DNA of 64,000 nucleotides, taken from assembly GCF_000024205.1 (NCBI RefSeq), contig NC_013216.1, positions 2,232,001 through 2,296,000 of the forward strand, given 5' to 3'. The position numbers and the translations under genes were made by a program. This document shows, piece after piece, positions 63,521 to 64,000 of this stretch; position 1 is the first letter of the stretch, and each line of letters begins with the position of its first letter. The notes beneath the pieces were generated by a model. The model saw nothing but the letters and a program-made list of their open reading frames with translations, did not search any database and was not told where the DNA came from. This DNA comes from Desulfofarcimen acetoxidans DSM 771 (lineage in GTDB: Bacteria; Bacillota; Desulfotomaculia; Desulfotomaculales; Desulfofarciminaceae).

Positions 63521-63550
63521 TTAAATAGCTGCTTCTAAGCAGTTATTTAA
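63521..63550. other. 30-base palindrome upstream of the flavoprotein gene
   Basis: TTAAATAGCTGCTT, CT, AAGCAGTTATTTAA: a 14-bp stem with one G-T pair. It lies 45-75 bases upstream of the minus-strand flavoprotein start and 10 bases from the IS element end. It may be an operator for the flavoprotein gene, or a hairpin that attracted the transposon. Confidence 0.4.
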
Positions 63551-63559
63551 TAATAACGT

Positions 63560-63724
63560 GAACCTCCTCCGGGACGAGCCCGGAGGCTTCTACCCGTAAG
63601 ATTTCTCATTTCATTGAGAACTGCCCTGGCAAAGCAAGGTCTTACACTCTCTCATGAGCTACAGCACTGTGTTACCACAGCCTTGGCCCGGTCCATGGGC
63701 ATCTACTACTCATCGTAGATACGT
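63560..63724 (-). ncRNA. Right end of IS200/IS605-type element and likely TnpB omega-RNA 3' part
   Basis: On the minus strand, after the tnpB stop, comes a structured non-coding tract ending in CTCCGGG/CCCGGAG hairpin (63566-63586) and then GGAGGTTCAC (about 63569-63560), the usual look of IS605/IS1341-type right ends. TnpB guide RNAs (omega-RNA) are made from the 3' end of tnpB through the right end, with the guide just outside it; by that rule the guide here would be the sequence left of about 63559. A smaller hairpin, TGTGGTAACACA, is also seen. The exact boundary is an estimate. Confidence 0.6.
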
Positions 63725-64000
63725 TTAAGCAGTTTTTTTCAGTGCCAGCACCTTCAGCCGTGCATATTCGACCTTCTCAGGTAACTTACGGCCTTTGGTG
63801 AATTTACCGTTAACCGATTTATCCAGAATCCCGGAAGCACCGACCATATCCCGGTGCGGGCCGGCGAAACCGCACTTGCCGCATTTATAGGTGCGGCCTG
63901 TTTGCTTGGTATACTCTGCACAAGCCGGACAAGTACCCGAAGTACCGCGTTCATCCACTGGTATCAGCTTAATGCCATGACGCTTTAACTTATACTCCAG
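63725..64000 (-). CDS. tnpB: TnpB (IS200/IS605 OrfB) C-terminal part, cut by window edge
   Basis: The minus-strand frame is open from the window end (LEYKLKRHGIKLIPVDERGTS), so only the last 91 residues are visible. TnpB is the RNA-guided nuclease of IS605-family elements, ancestor of Cas12. The zinc ribbon (CPAC, 13 residues, CGKC) is intact; the RuvC-III Asp is in HRDMVGASGIL, where the more usual form is DRDxNAAxNI. Whether the nuclease is active cannot be judged from this part. No tnpA is visible on this side. Confidence 0.9.
   Translation of the reverse strand: MEYKLKRHGIKLIPVDERGTSGTCPACAEYTKQTGRTYKCGKCGFAGPHRDMVGASGILDKSVNGKFTKGRKLPEKVEYARLKVLALKKTA

Overview
The window comes from a Gram-positive, endospore-forming, probably anaerobic bacterium of moderate to low GC. 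Gene content and order fit the Peptococcaceae / Desulfotomaculum-type Clostridia; this is an inference from gene families, not from a marker gene. Support comes from many sporulation genes (dacF, spoIIAA-spoIIAB-sigF, spoVAEa, spoVAF, spmA-spmB, a ytfJ-like gene, spoIIP, spoIVA), an IspH-S1 fusion, a DHH-CBS-nucleotidyltransferase fusion, oxygen-labile protein types (2-hydroxyacyl-CoA dehydratase activase, iron-sulfur flavoprotein) and frequent TTG start codons. I saw no rRNA, tRNA, CRISPR array or prophage.

Layout. 1-10.2 kb: end of deoB and the pyrimidine-nucleoside phosphorylase gene; a Cys-type sulfatase; a two-gene ABC exporter; a frameshifted DUF4825 gene; an E1 alpha/beta pair of a TPP-dependent 2-oxo acid dehydrogenase without E2/E3. 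10.2-10.9 kb: a gene-poor stretch with a near-perfect terminal inverted repeat. 10.9-16.5 kb: the forespore sigma-F locus (dacF, a near-consensus sigma-H promoter, spoIIAA-AB-sigF), a dodecin gene, then spoVAEa-spoVAF, with no spoVAA-AD. 16.5-19.5 kb: a membrane acyltransferase-like gene, a DUF3006 / ComEC-like hydrolase pair and an unknown gene. 19.7-22.8 kb: three overlapping genes of the acyl-CoA dehydratase activase family. 22.9-25.7 kb: csoR-copA with promoter and operator visible. 25.8-29.9 kb: small genes, one broken by an in-frame TGA; a Ski2-like helicase split into two ATGA-overlapping frames; a GIY-YIG protein. 30-37.4 kb: trpB2, lysA, the tRNA nucleotidyltransferase fusion, an M50 protease and trpS. 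37.5-41.8 kb: a Gmad2 lipoprotein, ytfI/ytfJ-like genes, spmAB and rluB. 42-47.3 kb: an unknown gene, a HutP-family gene, a DAHP synthase lacking its N-terminal regulatory domain, cmk, plsC and ispH-S1. 47.5-56.6 kb: a DUF1614 gene, spoIIP, two DUF3189 genes, a DUF512 radical-SAM-like gene, der, plsY, gpsA and spoIVA. 56.9-60.9 kb: a PheB-like ACT protein gene, hom, thrB and lysC. 61-64 kb: larE-larB, an iron-sulfur flavoprotein, and the right end of an IS200/IS605-type element (tnpB C-terminus with a likely omega-RNA region).

Most of the region is vertical housekeeping and sporulation content in co-oriented operons closed by clear intrinsic terminators. The least explained features are a dispersed intergenic repeat found four times, each time just after a terminator and in the same orientation (near 19.6, 26.1, 47.4 and 56.7 kb); the roughly 400-bp inverted-repeat island before dacF; the interrupted genes (DUF4825, small TGA-interrupted ORF, split helicase); the three-gene activase operon with no dehydratase nearby; and the HutP / truncated DAHP synthase pair.
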